A model generated the notes under the pieces. That model was not told where the DNA came from. It worked only from the letters and a program-made list of their open reading frames with translations, and searched no databases. From assembly GCA_032690845.1 (NCBI GenBank), contig CM064429.1, forward strand, positions 12,618,569 through 12,682,568: a DNA stretch of 64,000 nt, given 5' to 3'. Source of the stretch: Eleusine coracana subsp. coracana (taxonomy: Eukaryota; Streptophyta; Magnoliopsida; Poales; Poaceae). The translations under genes and the position numbers were made by a program. Shown here piece by piece: positions 1-12,033 of this stretch (the stretch's first letter is position 1; each line of letters opens with the position of its first letter).

Positions 1-760
1 GTGCTGCGATTGCGGGGTTCAGAACGTGTCGTTAGGAAACCGGATCGGTTTCTGTATCGCCTCCGCCTTAATCAAGTTTATCAGAACCTATCAGAAGATT
101 GGGAACCCTTGTTCACATCAAGTGGTAATCATAGTTTCAGGTACACCGTTAGGTTGCCCTTATCCGCGTTATTTTGTTCAATCCTAGAGTCCAGAAAATT
201 GCCCTATAAAAATATTTGTTCGTCGTGTTTCCGCTGTCCTACAGCCGCCTTGTGCCATGCTATTTTCAGTTTAGTTTGCTTCTCTGAATTTTAGTCCCTA
301 TAAGGTCATTGTGTTGTTGGTCTAGTGCTTGTTCTTTGGTCTTGTTTGAGTCGTGTGTGTCCTTGTTCATAGACAATCAAGAAAAAAAATCAGATTGGTG
401 CACACGTTGAGAGAATAGTACTGCTGGAATTGTGTGCACTAAATATTTATTTAACATCGAGCCTTCTACTTTTTGTGTGCAAAGGAAACTTAGTGTTTTC
501 AGTTGCACGTTGTTTCTTGAGTCAAGAGATTGCTGCACGTTGTTGCATATAAGAATTGTTGCATGTTGATTTGCAGGCAAGGATAAGCCTTATTGGCAAG
601 GTCAATCATTCTTGGACGGTTGATAACCATAGGAGACGTTGTGCTGCGATTGCGGGGTTTAGAACGTGTCATTCGGAAGCCGGATCGATTTGTGTATCGC
701 CTCCGCCTTAATCAAGCTTACCAGAACCTATCGGAAGATCGGGAACCCTTGTTCACATCA
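1..760 (+). mobile_element. Ty3/gypsy remnant: LTR end, leader, LTR end (A-related family)
   Basis: Two copies of the same LTR 3' end are visible, one ending at 120 and one at 760, both finishing ...CCCTTGTTCACATCA. They are diverged relatives of the family A LTRs near 47.7 kb and 63.3 kb. The first is followed by AGTGGTAATCATAGTTTCAGG, the position and approximate sequence of an initiator tRNA-Met primer binding site (best family version at 49.48 kb, minus strand). Bases 121 to about 555 are therefore leader, and about 556-760 a 5'-truncated second LTR. The 5' LTR begins before the window. No coding sequence is preserved. Open frames across the LTR ends also appear antisense in the other copies and carry no protein family signal. 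Confidence 0.7.
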
Positions 761-1493
761 GCTGACTTCCACTGACTGGACCATCCGGTCAATTGACCAG
801 ACCATTCGGTCCATTTCTCTCTCCAGTCCAGAAACATTTCCTGCGCTGCTTCCTCGCTGCCCAAGTCCTAGACCTACTTACCGGAATGTCCGGTCACTAG
901 ACCGGACCATCTAGTCTCTAGGTCTTCCAGACTTAGCAGTTTCCTCGCTGCTCACTATAGGCTCCGTACAAAACCTCTTAGTGACCTTATAATTTGGTCA
1001 CCACTGACCCCTCTGTCCGGTCACTTCGTCCATAAGCTGAAACTCCTCGTCCTTGCTTGAATTAGTTTCCCGGCTTCTCCGAACAGCTCCTTGGCTTCTC
1101 CACTGTCACCTAGTGCATGTGATTTCACCGAGCATTCATGCACATCACCGACTAGACATGACCTAAGAGAAATGACCTAGACCCCCTTGATAGTCCGGTT
1201 TTTCCTGTGGACTCAAAGCCCTAACAACTAGATAAGTATTCCCAACACTTGCTCTATAGCTTGTCCTTCTCTTTCATCCATCTCGATCAACCCTTGGACT
1301 CCATCAAGCTCACAAGCCTCCATGCTTACGGTCATTGTCATCAATTGCCAAGGCCGCCGTAACAATCATCATAGACTAGAAGAGGTTTCCTACACGAACA
1401 ACACTCGTGTTGTCATTAGTCACATTTCATGTTTGTCATTCACCACCAAAACATTCATACCTTGGGGTGACCTCAATGGTCATGATCCTTACA
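761..1493 (-). repeat. Truncated copia LTR, family C, reverse orientation
   Basis: This stretch is the reverse complement of the first part of the LTRs of element C (27904-29846 and 35645-37565). It ends at 1493 with the complement of the LTR start TGTAAGGATCATGACC. Its other end is cut at 760/761, exactly where the preceding gypsy LTR ends in CATCA. It contains several degenerate copies of the CCGGAC/GTCCGG palindrome typical of that LTR. It has no coding capacity. Confidence 0.8.
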
Positions 1494-3120
1494 CTATGGT
1501 CTGGAATTGAGGGATCTTACAAGGAAGATGGACGATCTTGACATGAGAATGGGTGAGATGCAAAACACCCTTATCACTCACGCCCAAACCACTCGAGTGT
1601 GGCAGAAGCAAAGCGACAACCAGTTTCGTCGCCTCTAGGAGCAGCTACGAATGCACCACGACTATTCGATAGCTTACTACCATTGGAGAGGATTTGATCT
1701 GAACCAACAGCCGTGAGCAAGAGCAAGCTTAGGGAAGCAGCCCCACTAAGGTGACTTGTATCTTTCCTTCTTTATCGATATTATAAAACCAAATAAAAAT
1801 TTGCAAAACTAAAAAAACAAAAATAGTAGGTTGCCATGCATGCTAGGGATGTTGGTGCTTTCATGTTAAAATGATGAATAGTTGCTCCATTTTATATCCT
1901 TTTATAGTTCCTCGTTTGCAACTTAGTACTCTCCTAATTTTTTAGTTTGTTGGGTAAACATGCTTGCGTTGAACTTGAATACTTGTGGGTCGCAAAGAAC
2001 ATGATCTAAGTCTAGGTTCTTGTAAGACATGATATGGTTAGAATAGGGCTGAAATGATCTTTGTCCCAAAGTGAAGCTCAACATTAGGAGATTTTATTTT
2101 TTCAAAATGATAAAATTGAAAAGTTCCTCAATGATGAAAATTCCTACCATGGTCATATGTTGTATTTCAATGCGAAACCTTCTACATTCGTTGCGTGTTT
2201 TCACATGCATCGAGCTTTATCAAAATGCTTGTGGCCTTTGTGAGATCCATTTCATCCTTTTATGATCAAGATTCACATACACATCCACCATCACTTGCAA
2301 AACTCCTACATCGGGAGATAGCAATTCCATTCCATCGCATCCACTACCATATGCTCAACTTCTACACTAGAAGTTGGCAAAATAAATACTCCATGAGAAC
2401 ATTTTATAACTCTCTCTCAATCGATTGCATGGAATGCATGGCTAACAAAAATAGAATAAATACTTGCTCCCAATCATGAGCATGATGAAAAAAAAGAGAG
2501 CAAATAAATAGCCATGCCCAATTGCTTGTTCAAGAAAGAGAGAGTCTACACAAAAAGGAGTATCAACCATTCCACCACTTTCCACCATACATCCCACACA
2601 CATGCATATCTTGATCAGATTGTATGACTTGTTTTTCCGTCGGTTCAGTCTTTTGTTTTGGGAATATATGTGTTACAGGTATGCCTCATTTACCCCCTAC
2701 CCTAAGCTCCACATAAGCCTTATTTAGAGGTAGGATAAAAAAGAGGCAACTTCAAACGCCTTGGTGATGATTTTTTCACATTGAGAGATCAAGAGAATCA
2801 TTGGAGGAATTTAGTTTATTTGCAAAAATATTTGAAAAAAAAACCTCCGGATGGAAAGTGGAACATAGGGATGATAAAATGGTGTCCTACCATAGACCGT
2901 TCTGGTCTTTCAACCACCCAAGATGAAGAGAAGCCAAAAGCCCCATAGGGACTGAGGTAAATGGTGAGTTACCAATTGCCACCTTATTCAATGAAAGATG
3001 AGTATTTTGTTGTGCATTTGGTACTATGGCGGGAACTCTATACATTGTAGCAACTCTTGATCAACAACCTAAAGTTTTATCTTTGCATTGGGACAGGCAA
3101 AAATTTATTTTGGGGGAGTT
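1494..3120 (+). mobile_element. 3' internal region of Athila-like gypsy element H, decayed
   Basis: The interval lies upstream of the LTR at 3121 and ends in a purine-rich tract, TTTTGGGGGAGT, typical of a polypurine tract. From about 1502 to 1714 one frame reads a short hydrophilic segment (LTRKMDDLDMRMGEMQN, then a stop in the RRL/EQL stretch) of the kind found at the 3' end of the coding region of grass Athila-type elements. The rest (1715-3110) is AT-rich with no convincing frame. Small ORFs at 2071-2265 and 2195-2479 show no family features. The element's 5' part is missing. Confidence 0.5.
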
Positions 3121-4605
3121 TGTTGATGGCCATTAACTACCATTTCTAACCATCAATATTACTCAAAATAAAGGAGGACTCAACATTCCCACCTTGCATT
3201 TTAGTTAGAATTAATAAATTCCACTTGTACTTGGAGAAATGCTCACATGCAGGAGATATAATGAAATAAAGGAGGAAACACACCTATGTGGCAAAGAAAC
3301 ACAACTTCTACCAATCAGAGTTCACCAACAAGGATTCACACGGATCAAATTGCCCACCTGCAGCACCAAATTGAGATATAGAAGGGCTAAGCCATGGAGG
3401 AGTCAAAGGGGGCCGCCCTCCTGTATGCCAGAACAGTAGTGGGGCCACTGGGCCCCACCCTTGTTCGGCCGAACAGGCCTGTTCGGCTGAATAAGGAATG
3501 GGCCCAATGAGGCCCACCTTCATGTGGTGGTTCCCCACCAACTCTCCAAAGGATGTTTTCCCCCTTAGGGCGGGAATTACCAACCTTGGAACCGCTTTTG
3601 GACCCATATCAATAGAAGGGTGTGGCTTCACTCCCCAACACACACTTAGAAGCATCACTCTCTTTTTATTTCAAGTTACTTTCTAGTTTTAGTGGAGTTA
3701 GGCTTAGAATAGAGTCTTCTTCAGTTCCCAACTCTTCTTTGGAGTTGTGGTATTTCTCTTGTATCTTTCTCCTTTTGCAAGACTTTGTTCTATTTAATAT
3801 ATTTAGTCTTTCTATATAGTTGTGCTTAGATCATGTGATCCATTCATGTATGTGGTTAGTATGCTTACATGTTAGGAGTGTAGTTATACTATACTACCAT
3901 GTTAGACATATGCTCTTACTAGTCTTTATTTATATCGTTATAGTGATGCATGCCTAATGTCTGACTTAGATCATTTCCACGTGCTTATTACTTAAATCTG
4001 ATTACTCCTTTTCTAATCCATCGCTAGGGGATTAGGGACATTGTTCTAGAGATGTAAACATGGTGCTTGGATCAATAGAATGCATTATTTGTCGTGTAGC
4101 CCATGGATTGTGTTGAGGTAGGCAGTAGGTGGTGACAGGCCTATCTGTCCTTTGAAATCCTTCACATTTGGCTATGCAATTGGCTCTAGGCCAGAATCGT
4201 ACCGTGGATGCGGGGGAAAACAGGATGCCCAGGGTGTGATGATCTGATTTTCTTGCATTGCTTATGCATCTGTATATTAGTATATAGTATAGACTATGAA
4301 ACTATATAAAAGCAACATAGGAACTTAGCTCTTTATTTGTCCATCTCCACTAGACTAGTCTTTATTTATCTTGAGTATGCTATCTGTGTGTCCACTACTC
4401 ATATTTTCCTATATCCTTACCCCTGTGAGGACTTTGCCTTTTGATCTATTGTGCACATCTAGAACATGGTAACCATCTTGATCATCTCCCTCCTTACTTT
4501 GGGATAAAATAAATAAGATACTCTAAATATTCCCGGTATTCTTAGTGCATTTGCAGTATTCTTCATGTGCTTGCTGATTACCTCAATTCGTTAAAAATAC
4601 CAATA
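3121..4605 (+). repeat. 3' LTR of element H (Athila-like family)
   Basis: It starts TGTTGATGGCCATTAACTACC after a purine tract and ends TTCGTTAAAAATACCAATA, equivalent to the CCAACA end of its relatives. It shares blocks with the LTRs at 6578-8154 and 10157-11354: a GGCCAATCAGAG-like block, a TTAGGGCGGGAATTACC block before the promoter region, and a GTAGGCAGTAGGTGGTGACAG block near 4112. Minus-strand copia sequence follows at once, so H inserted into that copia element. Confidence 0.75.
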
Positions 4606-5970
4606 GATATTTTGTGCCTTACTTTTGTCATTCAAAAAAATATCCAAGTAAAACGAGAATAATCATTTATAATTACAAGACCATATTTGTTATCGTCAAT
4701 GCTTATGTAGGTGACCGGTCCATATAAATCCATGTGGAGCATCGCTAAGGGTCTTGTCATTGTCATTATTGTCTTGGAGGGATGTGAAACTCCAACTTTC
4801 TTTCCGGCTTGCCGTGCACTTTTCTTTTCTGTCATTACCAAATGAAATGCTTTCACTTGGTAGATTGTCATGTTCAAGTATGGAACACATCGACTTCTCT
4901 CCAGTCATATGATTTGAGCAACAACTATCTAGCACCCATATTGCGCCACCAAAGGAGTGTTCCTACAAGATAAATTAATCTTTGGTTTTAGGTACCCAAA
5001 TCTACTTGGATCCTTTAACATTAGCAACAACAACTTTGGGCACCCACACACAAGGCTTCCACCTTGCATAGTGTGGCCCAACAAATTTAACAACAACTCT
5101 TCCATTAACATTACGCATAAGCACATAAGTTGTATCAAAATCATAAAAGGATACGATGGAGCTATTGTGATTTTTGTTGCGTTCATAAGTGGATGTATTT
5201 CTCTTAGGACCATTTTCTTGAGCTATTTGCTTTCGTTTGTTCTTGGGCATTTCATTGACCTTTTTGCTATAGCTCTTCTTTGGCTCAACTATATTGAACC
5301 CAATACCTTTCTTTCTATTGACCTTCCTTGGCTCATTAATCGTTTCGTTAGTAATGTCAATTTGAGCCACATTTTCATGTTCGTTCCTTGACTTTGGTTG
5401 TGAGTTCCTTGATCACCACTTCCTTGTTAGCAATATCAACAATGTCACTATTGTGACATCTTCCACATCCCTTGCTTCTGGATGCTTGAGATGTCTCTGC
5501 TTTATTCTTCGAGGAGGAGGTGCTTATCTTTAGATCTTCTACTTCCTTCACAAGATACTTGTAATCCGTTTCCATCTAGTCACACTTCTCTTGAAGAGAA
5601 GTATATGAGGGTCTAAGTGTAGCATTTGATTCATTGACTTTGCCTATACTTTTGGTCAACTTCTCATTCTTTTCCCTTTCTTGCTCAAGTAGCTTTGTAA
5701 GCTCAAGATTCTTCTATTTTTCTTGAATGAATAAGTCTTCCTTTCTTTCAATAATTCTTTCTTAGTTATCTGTCTCCTCTTGTAACTTCCCTAGCATTTT
5801 TACCATTTGATGCATAGTTGGGACCAAGTTCTCCTCATCGTCGTCATAAGAATTATTGAAATGAGATTTAGAGGATGTCTTGTTTTCTTTTACCATGAAG
5901 CAACGAGGAGCATCATCTTCATCATCGATTGTTGACGTCATTTTAGGCATCAATTTCTATGTCAATAGTG
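4606..5970 (-). pseudogene. Ty1/copia gag-protease-integrase remnant (element I)
   Basis: Read on the minus strand from about 5970 to 4606 this is the gag C-terminus through the start of integrase of a SIRE-like copia element, broken by stops and frameshifts. Recognisable parts in order are acidic and Lys-rich gag-type segments (5953-5762 and 5575-5375), a basic linker (5370-5002), the protease region with LDSCCSNHMTG near 4935 (family DSGCSRHMTG, so the catalytic Asp-Ser-Gly reads D-S-C), and the integrase start LHMDLYGPV with its first catalytic Asp near 4745. Integrase stops at 4606 where the H LTR begins. The 5' end is cut at about 5970. Confidence 0.75.
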
Positions 5971-6577
5971 TGCTATTTATAGCATAAATGCTACCATTTT
6001 AGATTGCTAACACTTGATAATAGGAATATTTTTGTATATATGTTGTTTTGGAGGATTGTTGCAGAAACAGGTAGAAAAGATGACATTCTGGACATAACAG
6101 TGGACTTGGACCCAGAAGAAGCCATCATAGTAGAAAAGGCCAAGGGGCCAATCGACACGACCTTGACTCGATCGGCACAGGGGTAATTTGGGCTGATCAA
6201 GGCTAGCCCACTTGCCAGTTCTTCTAGAAGAGAGTTATTCGCATCAATCTTTCAAGATATCCGTCATAAAGAGATAAAAGGAAACTTTGAAGATTCAAAA
6301 CATGCAATGCAAGGCTATACTTCGAAGAACCTGACAAGAAGGTCTACATGGAAGCTACAGAAGACTTGGAAACTAACTTAGAGAAGTGAACAGGCTAAAC
6401 ACAACTCGTGTCGGTCGGCACCGACTTTGTGCCGATGGGCGCGAGGCCTATTTCCCAAGAAACCAAGTTTGTCTCATGGTACAACCCTAAAAACACTTGT
6501 AAAATACTTGGATGCAAGACACGTCATCGAAGGGACAACAAAACTCGAGAGTTTAGAACCACCGAGGCTTTGCCCCG
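5971..6577. other. Unclassified repeat-like stretch between element I and LTR G
   Basis: There is no convincing coding sequence here. A short plus-strand frame at 6004-6186 has no recognisable domain. The stretch contains CGGCACCGAC and GTGCCGATGG near 6416-6440, a short inverted pair like those of grass LTRs, so it may be an LTR fragment. I cannot assign a family. Confidence 0.35.
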
Positions 6578-7013
6578 TTGTTGACGGTCGTTAAATACCA
6601 ATGTTGACTATAAATATAGCCACAAATAAGGGAAGACTTTGCATTTCATACACGCATGTTAGCAAGGATTAATAAGATTCCATTTGTCCTTGGAGACTTC
6701 TGTGCATGCAGAGAATATATATTAAACGAGCAGAGAAATGGAGCAAGATCCGAGAAAGCACACCTCCGGCCAATCAGAGCCCACCAACGGGGATTTCCAC
6801 GGATCAAATGGCCCACCTACAGTACCAAACTGACATACAAAAGGCCTAAGCCATGGAGTTGTCAAGTGAGGGGTGGGGGCATCCAATAGTGTGCCAGAAA
6901 CAAGGAGTGAGCCCAATGGGGCCCATCTTCCTATGGTGGTTTCCCACCGACTCTACAAAGGCAGTTGTCTCCCTTAGGGCGGGAGTTACCGACCTCAGAA
7001 CCGCCTTTGGACC

Positions 7014-7024
7014 CCTATATAAGG
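7014..7024 (+). promoter_or_regulatory. Probable TATA box of LTR G
   Basis: CCTATATAAGG lies about 436 bases into the LTR, after the conserved GGCGGGAGTTACC block. The solo LTR relative has CTATAAAAGG at the matching place. Position and sequence fit an RNA polymerase II promoter at the U3/R boundary. Expression is not shown. Confidence 0.5.
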
Positions 7025-7382
7025 AGGAGAGTGCTTCCACTCTCAACACACACCAAGAAGAATCCATTCTCTAGCATTACAGTTAGTCTCTAGATCCTAG
7101 TGGAGTTTAGGAGAGCTGTCTTTAGGTCCTCGACCTAGTCTTGGAGAGCCATCGGGTTAGTTCTACTCTAGTCCTCTCTTGTAAGACTTATTCTTTTATT
7201 AATATTATTATCTTCTTTATTCCTTATGCCTTATCCTTATACTAGTGTGATAGTCATGTGCTTTGTATATGGTTATTGCCTAGTCATGTTAGGTTATTAT
7301 ACGCTTCACATATCTATGTTAGTCAACTTATGTCCTTATACTCGTGCCCTACATATTGTGGATTGATATGATTTAGTCCATG

Positions 7383-7597
7383 ACTTGTTAATCCGTAGGG
7401 TTAGAGTTATGTGTGCTATAGTCTGTAGCTTGTTAATCCGTAGGGTTAAAGCTATGCATGTCCCAGCCCTTTACTTGTTGATCCGTAGGATCAGAGTTAT
7501 GCATGTTATAGTACTTGACTTGTTGATCCGACGGGTGAAGGTTAGGTATACTCTTATTCCCGACTTGGTGATCCAAAGGGTCAAAGTCCCATGAGGA
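7383..7597 (+). repeat. 45-bp tandem repeat, about 4.7 copies
   Basis: The unit begins ACTTGTTGATCCGTAGGGT and recurs at 7383, 7428, 7473, 7518 and 7563, an exact 45-base spacing with no indels. Copies differ by substitutions. Because 45 is a multiple of three it makes a spurious repetitive frame (LLIRRV repeats), which I do not consider a protein. It lies downstream of the LTR's TATA box. Confidence 0.9.
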
Positions 7598-8154
7598 TTG
7601 AGAGTATTGATTAGCAATGTAAGTGTGGTGCTTAAATTGGTAAATAGCTATGAGTATTTGTTTGCCCCCATGAACAGGATTGACTTTAGGACTGGCATAG
7701 GGACTTAATAGCCCTAGTGTCACGTGTCCTAGTGTAGGGTTAACCTTTAGGTGGTGACAGCCCTGTTGTGCTTAATCCTCCCTATTCTGGCTTAGCATGG
7801 GACCTAGGCTTGTATGTGTTGAATGTATTTAACCTATAGACAGGAATATAGAAGTATATAAGGATCTATCTTGACTCCTCTTTAACACACTTAACCTAGG
7901 CTTTGTGTTAATGTTAGGTTGGATTGTTTTGCGTGTCACCTACCCATATCATTATTATCCTTACCCCTGTTTAGACGTTGGTATATTATTAGTTATATGG
8001 TTATGAACATGCTATCTCTTGACTGCCGCCTTCCCTTGGGAGAACTATAAATGACAACCATTGGAGTATCCAGCGGTGAAATGCTACAACGGGATGTCCG
8101 TGCGCTTGCGGATTTAACTTGCCCAAACTAACTATCTGTTAAGTTCTACCAACA

Positions 8155-9171
8155 AGTAGTTTTGGCGCCTTGCCCAGGTCTATTTTTTTCGTGTGACTTA
8201 GCAGAGGTCAACACCCATTCTTCAAGATGTCTAGTGCTAGGGCTTAGCTTAGGTAACCTAGCCAAATCGACAATCACAAGATTGAAGGCTTGGAGTTTCA
8301 AGAACCGCTCGCGCGTGAGGTGATCCATCGAGGCAGGCCCACAAGATGGTGATATATCTTGTACTATGTATATCGAAGTATGATTGAATATTTTGATGAA
8401 TGGTTTTGGCTATTTGATTAGCTGGATTTTATGGTCTTACATGTTCTTCTTCCAATGCTTAGTATATAGGCTAAGTATTTAGATGCTATCTTATTCATGG
8501 TGATTAGGGTAGTACTCCCGATCTTGTATGCACAATATTTGCACCTGTCTCTACTTATGCATGACAATAGATGTGTGTAGAGTAGAAAGTGGTAGACGGA
8601 TTAAGGAAACAGGTCGTTACTGGGCTTGTTAGAAAGGCGCCACTTTTCTATCGATCTTCGGTTCTTGATATCCAAGTAATTCCATTTATGATGCTATTTG
8701 ATTATTCTTTGTGGTTATGATCTGAACTAGCAGAAATAGGGTAACTCACTAGACAGTTTTTTTTATGTCTTTCTGCGACTTTAAATAGCCTTCATTGAAA
8801 AAGCCTCCGTGCCAATTGGCACATCAGTGCGTCTTTTGGCACACACCCTGAATTCTCCGAATCCAATGCTCACGCTGACTAAAGTGCTAGATTATAACTT
8901 TTACTAACAATTCTACTTAATTCTCACTGGTCTCTGTGGATTCGAATAAACCTTGGAATACTCAGAGAGAAAAACATTACAATGTATGTGTCCACTTATG
9001 GTATATAAATCGGTGCGTACAAACAACGAACAAGCTTTTTTCTGGCGCCATTGTAGGGGACTAGTTTTTGAATTAATCATTGTTTGAAGTTAAAGTATTT
9101 AATTTAGCTTTCTTTCATTTTCCCTATTTCTTTCTAGTACATATGCCCTGTTAAGTTTTACTACACAAGTA
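8155..9171 (+). mobile_element. Leader of element G with primer binding site and a second PBS-like site
   Basis: TGGCGCCTTGCCCAGG at 8163-8178 resembles the tRNA-Asp primer site TGGCGCCGTTGCCGGGG of Athila-type elements and lies just after the LTR. A second similar site, TGGCGCCATTGTAGGGG, is at 9043-9059, about 110 bases before the gag start. The sequence between them includes a GTGCCAATTGGCACA palindrome near 8810. Either the leader was lengthened or the remains of a second LTR (ending about 9040) are fused here. No gene is visible. Confidence 0.5.
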
Positions 9172-10156
9172 ATGGACGACGCTAAGTCAAATATACCTTT
9201 TAATTAGATCGATAATCCAGAATCTCTCTTTCAGAAAAGAAGGGAAGGAAAGAAGAGCAAGTCTTTGGGTGACATAGACGGTAGTGATCCAATCAGTCCT
9301 AGAGCATTGTTCAAATTTGCAGAAGACGAAGCCATCGTGGAGCGACCAATTAAAGACCGCTTGAATCCTGTGCTCACAAATGTCGTCAAGACAGTATACA
9401 CTATACAAGCACAACCATTTCAGTTGCAGCGGCACATGAGAGTAATTGCGCAATAGCCATTCCTAGGTTGTGAGCACCCCAATATGCATTTGCAGCATTT
9501 TCATGAGATTTGTAGCACCTTCAAGTTACAACATATGAACACGGATGAAGTCAAGGTATGGTTGTTTCCTCTTTCTCTCATTGGACACCCCAAGCAATGG
9601 TGCCATGGATTGACATAGACTCAGAAAACAACTTGGAATACACTCGCTGCTGAATTCTTGGCAAAGTACTTTCCTCTTGGCAAGACACAAGCATTGAAGA
9701 ACAAGATCCTTGGATCCACTCAACACACTGATGAAAGCAATGGAGAAGCATGGGAAAGATTTTATGAGTAAGGATACTTGTCGACACCATGGTCCTGTCG
9801 CATGGGAGCTCGTTGAAAGGTTCTACATGGATTTGAATCAATTGTCACGCCAACATCTAGATGCATCATTTGAAGGATCAGTCATAGACATGACACCCGC
9901 ACAAGCCGAAGAATTGATTAAGAAGATAGAGGAGAATCAATCATGGAGCAGCGAGAGAGGCAATGATAGAAGAAATCTCCAACCTACTTCCGGCAAGATG
10001 GAAAGTATGGTGGAAAGAGCTTAGGATGAGTTGCTTATGGACAAGCTTGACACCATACAAAGAAGGTTAAACAAGAATGATCATATTCCCAATGAAGAGG
10101 CCATCAAGTTAGCAAAGGCACGACCTACATGTGAAGAGTGTGGAGAATTCGGTCAT
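9172..10156 (+). pseudogene. Athila-type gag, decayed, interrupted by a solo LTR
   Basis: The frame starts at ATG 9172 and carries an early TAG. Capsid-like segments follow in order: a CEHPNMHLQHFHEICSTFKL stretch near 9470-9530, VWLFPLSLIGHPKQWCHGL near 9555, and LAAEFLAKYFPLGKTQALKN near 9645, all with the spacing of the Athila Retrotrans_gag domain. After a frameshift near 9765 the frame at 9710-10024 carries the rest (LVERFYMDLNQLSRQHLDAS, then AEELIKKIEENQSW). The first half of a zinc knuckle, CEECGEFGH, lies at the end near 10131-10156. A solo LTR begins exactly inside this knuckle, and gag-like sequence resumes at 11355. It is non-functional. Confidence 0.7.
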
Positions 10157-11354
10157 TGTTGATGGTCACTAAATGCCTAATATAGACCATCAATTATCTG
10201 CATAAAAGCAATAATGTGAACAACCACATAGTAGTAGGAGTTTATTACAAACAAATTCCACTAGTGTTGGTAAATATGTGTTGTAGGTAATTATTCCACG
10301 GAATTATTGGAAAATCCACATCATCAAGAAAGAAAACACACTTTCGGCCAATTAGAGCCAATCACACGGATTCACTGGCTCACTTTCAGAAGAAAACCGA
10401 CGTAACCCACAGCCTTACGGTGTCAGGAGGGACAAGGGGCCACCTATCAGGGACCTAAAGCAGAGGGGGGCTGAGGGCCAACAACCCCTATTCGGCCGAA
10501 CACCCATGTACGGTCCAATAGGTGTGTCCCTCTCTGGCGCACCGCCTCCACTGTCGTCTCCTGGTGCCTCCCCAAAGGTCGGTTGTGCATGTTTCATGGA
10601 AGTTACTGACTCCAGGAACCGTCTTTGAGTGCTATAAAAGGAAGGGAAGGGCTTCACTCTCTCAACACTTCAAGATAGAATTAGCACTTAATTTCCAAAA
10701 GGCTAAACGCTGCCAAAGCGTTTAGAAAATAGGGAGAGAGTGAGGAGGAGTCTAAGAGAGGCGGTTCGGGCCCGTCCAACCCATTCTTCGCACTTGTGCC
10801 TCAATGGATGTTTACCTTTTTAAGTAAGTCTTCGTGATTCTTTTATTTTGGTAATTAGTTTTCCTTTTTAAGTAAGTTTTAGTAATTAGTTGGTTTGCTC
10901 GCTCAGCGCTCTATTTAATTAGATACCTTAGTCTTGGCCCATCGTACATAGAGATTAAGGGAGTAATTGAAAGCATAGACGTGTTGTCTAGGCCGTAGGT
11001 TGCCATTGTTTATCATGTAGTACATGGATTTCCAGAGGTAGGCAGTAGGTGGTGACAGCCCTATCTGTCCTTTGAAATCCTCCATGTTTGGCTACGTAGT
11101 AGGCTCTTGGCCAGAATCGCAATGTGGATGCAGGGGAAAACCCGATGCCCAATGCAATCAGCTTAGTGTCAACTTACTCTCATTAGGACTCTTTTACTAG
11201 TCAGAATCCTCTCTACCCGAGCCATAGTTATCTTGGTGTCCTTGGATGATTAGAATAGAAGATTAGCACCATTGGAATACTCCAGAGGTGAAGTGCTACA
11301 ACGGTATTCTCTGTGCGCTTGTAGACTCATCTGCATTCGTTAAAAATTCCAACA
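10157..11354 (+). repeat. Solo LTR, Athila-like family (relative of H and G LTRs)
   Basis: It starts TGTTGATGGTCACTAAATGCC and ends TTCGTTAAAAATTCCAACA. The flanking 5-mers are GTCAT (10152-10156) and ATCAT (11355-11359), a target site duplication with one substitution. No internal region is present, so it is a solo LTR left by recombination between the two LTRs. It shares with the H LTR the GGTAGGCAGTAGGTGGTGAC block (11037 here). It splits the zinc knuckle of the gag remnant. Confidence 0.8.
10631..10641 (+). promoter_or_regulatory. Probable TATA box of the solo LTR
   Basis: GCTATAAAAGG follows the GGTTACTGAC-like block that precedes the TATA box in the related LTRs. Position and sequence only. 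Confidence 0.45.
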
Positions 11355-12033
11355 ATCATATGGGCAAGGACAGACTAGGGAGTGTTAGATGCATTTTCAG
11401 AAACACCAACACAAAGAGGTGTGTGGTAAGAGGTGGTTGGTTGTGTACTGTTGTTTAACAAGCAATGTCCATGAGGCATCACACATAGATTTAGGGTGAT
11501 CCAACATGTTGGCAGTCACTGGCGATCAAAGACACTAATCTTGACTTGTCGGTGGCAGCCAACAATCAAAGACGCTGGCTGGTATTGAAATAGCTTCTTG
11601 ACTGCAGTAACAAGTGTTCAAAGTCAAAGGCGCTACCAATAGCAAGTGATTAACGACATCAGTAGGTAACGAAGAACTGCAGTGAAGCGTCTGCTTTTTC
11701 TTCAATCGACCTTGGCGTCCCCATCCTCAATTACGACCACAACCTCCAAGATTCAACATCCAAAGCTTGGCATACAGTCCAGATGGAGATGTGAGAGAAG
11801 AGTAGAAAAACAAATTATCACATGCGTGATTATGAAAAAGAAATAAAAGCTAGGAGATCAAAATAAGAAGGATACACTATGGAAAGCAGGGAATTTATTG
11901 GATTAAAGAAGGAAAATAAAGATGCAAAAACTAAGGAATGTTTACCCAATGGAGAGGCGGGTGAACAAGGGGCAGGTAAAACAGCCATGAGTATGTATAG
12001 GTTGAGAATTTGGATCTCCTAACATTACATTGG
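11355..12033. other. Continuation of the gypsy internal region and unassigned sequence
   Basis: The first 60 or so bases read as the continuation of the interrupted zinc knuckle region (HMGKD). The remainder has no convincing frame. It contains several CAATCAAAGAC(G/A)CT-like repeats around 11525-11640 but no domain. It ends in ATTGG (12029-12033), the presumed left target site copy of element D, whose partner lies outside the window. Confidence 0.4.

Larger units (their letters stand above)
6578..8154 (+). repeat. 5' LTR of element G (Athila-like family)
   Basis: It starts TGTTGACGGTCG and ends TTCTACCAACA, followed 8 bases later by a tRNA-type primer binding site. It shares the conserved blocks of the H LTR, including ACACCTCCGGCCAATCAGAG near 6760 and the CTTAGGGCGGGAGTTACCGA block near 6973. 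A 45-bp tandem array at 7383-7597 is absent from the two relatives. Its length is 1577 bp, against 1485 and 1198 bp for the relatives. Confidence 0.75.

Noticed and set aside
7385..7594. Repetitive LLIRRV protein
   Set aside because: It is the translation of the 45-bp tandem repeat in a noncoding LTR; the unit length is a multiple of three by chance.
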